Under the pieces are notes generated by a model. It saw only the letters and a program-made list of their open reading frames with translations, was not told the origin of the DNA and ran no database searches. Positions 6,507 to 6,911 of a stretch of 6,911 bases of DNA are shown here, in pieces (position 1 is the stretch's first letter; the number at the start of each line of letters is the position of its first letter). The stretch lies in the NCBI GenBank assembly GCA_011046405.1, contig DSAR01000230.1, forward strand, positions 1-6,911. The letters run 5' to 3'. Source of the DNA: Chloroflexota bacterium. GTDB lineage: Bacteria; Chloroflexota; Anaerolineae; B4-G1. The position numbers were made by a program, and so were the translations under genes.

Positions 6507-6545
6507 GCAGAGCGCCTTTGCTTCTGCAACTGTCAGGCGCTCTGC
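6507..6545 (+). terminator. Strong stem-loop directly after the helicase stop codon (probable terminator)
   Basis: GCAGAGCGCC (6507-6516) and GGCGCTCTGC (6536-6545) form a perfect 10-bp GC-rich stem. Within the 19-nt loop, TTGC and GCAA can pair as a small inner hairpin. It starts 3 nt past the TAG. No T-run follows immediately (the next bases are CCCAAACTACC, then TTTT at 6558-6561), so it may act as an mRNA 3'-end stabiliser or factor-assisted terminator rather than a classic intrinsic one. The genes on either side converge here. Confidence 0.55.
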
Positions 6546-6560
6546 CCCAAACTACCGTTT

Positions 6561-6672
6561 TACCAATTTCCCAATCTACCAATTTCCCAATCTACCAATT
6601 TCCCAATCTACCAATTTCCCAATCTACCAATTTCCCAATCTACCAATTTCCCAATCTACCAATTTCCCAATC
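6561..6672. repeat. Minisatellite: seven perfect 16-bp units
   Basis: TACCAATTTCCCAATC is repeated seven times without a mismatch (starts at 6561, 6577, 6593, 6609, 6625, 6641, 6657). Each unit is itself a dimer of two related 8-mers, TACCAATT and TCCCAATC. Degenerate 8-mers in the same phase continue on both sides (from about 6545 and to about 6712). The array lies between convergent genes. Sixteen is not a multiple of three, so any translation has a 48-bp period; I treat open frames across it as chance. Confidence 0.97.
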
Positions 6673-6729
6673 TAGCGGTTTACCAACTTACCGCCTGAGC
6701 AATTTCCCAACACCCATCGCCGTCATCCA

Positions 6730-6911
6730 TCAAATGAACCCAATCCAACGCAGAGGTTCGTAAAAGATCGCCGGTAGTAAATTCAGGTAGTCGAGCGCAA
6801 ACACAGCGACGCAGGCAAAAAGCACGAGGAGCAACAGGCAACCGCAGCCGATCCACAACGTCTGATTACCCTTGGATTTCGCCGGTGGGTAGGGGGGAGG
6901 TGGGGGAGGCG
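6730..6911 (-). CDS. C-terminal end of a proline-rich single-pass membrane protein (partial)
   Basis: On the minus strand an open frame enters from the right window edge (first complete codon at 6909-6907) and ends at TGA, plus-strand 6730-6732, giving 59 residues. It begins with six prolines, then a short basic stretch (PPAKSKGN). A membrane helix of about 20 residues follows (IGCGCLLLLVLF then ACVAVFAL), and a short tail ends RWIGFI. Proline-rich linker plus C-terminal helix is a common layout for tail-anchored or zinc-ribbon membrane proteins in this kind of genome, but no family can be named from the fragment. The start lies outside the window. It converges on the helicase gene across the stem-loop and minisatellite. 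Confidence 0.65.
   Translation of the reverse strand, partial: PPPPPPYPPAKSKGNQTLWIGCGCLLLLVLFACVAVFALDYLNLLPAIFYEPLRWIGFI

Noticed and set aside
6561..6672. CRISPR-like array
   Set aside because: Units are contiguous with no spacers, so it is a simple tandem repeat.
6362..6763. Plus-strand 133-residue open frame with a repetitive Asn/Phe/Pro/Ile pattern
   Set aside because: It starts inside the helicase gene in another frame and its repetitive part is just the 16-bp minisatellite read through; no ribosome site.
6886..6909. G-rich stretch resembling a G-quadruplex at the right edge
   Set aside because: Explained by proline codons of the minus-strand partial gene; only three runs of three or more G are clearly separated.

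Overview
The window most resembles a chromosomal segment of a GC-rich bacterium, probably a member of the Chloroflexota (Anaerolineae/Caldilineae-like). This is inferred from the gene mix: a membrane-anchored beta-lactamase-fold protein with YoaR-type domains, tandem FHA domains, a SUMF1-fold protein and a YprA/MrfA-type helicase. The CCAAT-rich minisatellite between genes fits the same picture. No rRNA, tRNA or marker gene allows a firm placement. No insertion sequence, integrase, CRISPR array or RNA gene was seen.

Layout. Bases 1-189 hold no gene I can assign, only a short open frame that could be the tail of an upstream gene. On the minus strand, 190-1629 encodes a 479-aa membrane-anchored protein with YoaR-type domains and a class A beta-lactamase-like fold. 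Its nucleophile position carries Asn instead of Ser. Bases 1630-1810 are a compact divergent promoter region: two extended -10 promoters whose -35 hexamers abut, plus a 12-bp palindrome at the predicted rightward start site. Rightward follow a tandem-FHA protein with a Cys-rich N-terminus (best start TTG at 1811), a SUMF1/formylglycine-generating-enzyme-fold protein lacking the two catalytic cysteines (2997-3812), and a large superfamily 2 helicase of the YprA/MrfA (DUF1998) family with an apparently intact HNH nuclease domain inserted ahead of its C-terminal four-cysteine module (3927-6503). The helicase ends in a polypurine tract, followed by a strong stem-loop, a minisatellite of seven perfect 16-bp units, and the convergent C-terminal end of a proline-rich single-pass membrane protein that runs off the window (minus strand, 6730 to the end).

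How the parts may work together. The FHA and SUMF1-fold genes are codirectional, about 130 bp apart, and may form a small phosphothreonine-reading signalling unit. It shares a divergent control region with the envelope hydrolase-like protein, so a link between the two is possible but unproven. The helicase looks like a DNA-repair motor of the MrfA type. In Bacillus subtilis the partner nuclease MrfB is encoded next to mrfA. Here no such gene is visible and a nuclease domain sits inside the helicase itself. That fusion, together with the apparently disarmed hydrolase, is the most interesting content of the window.
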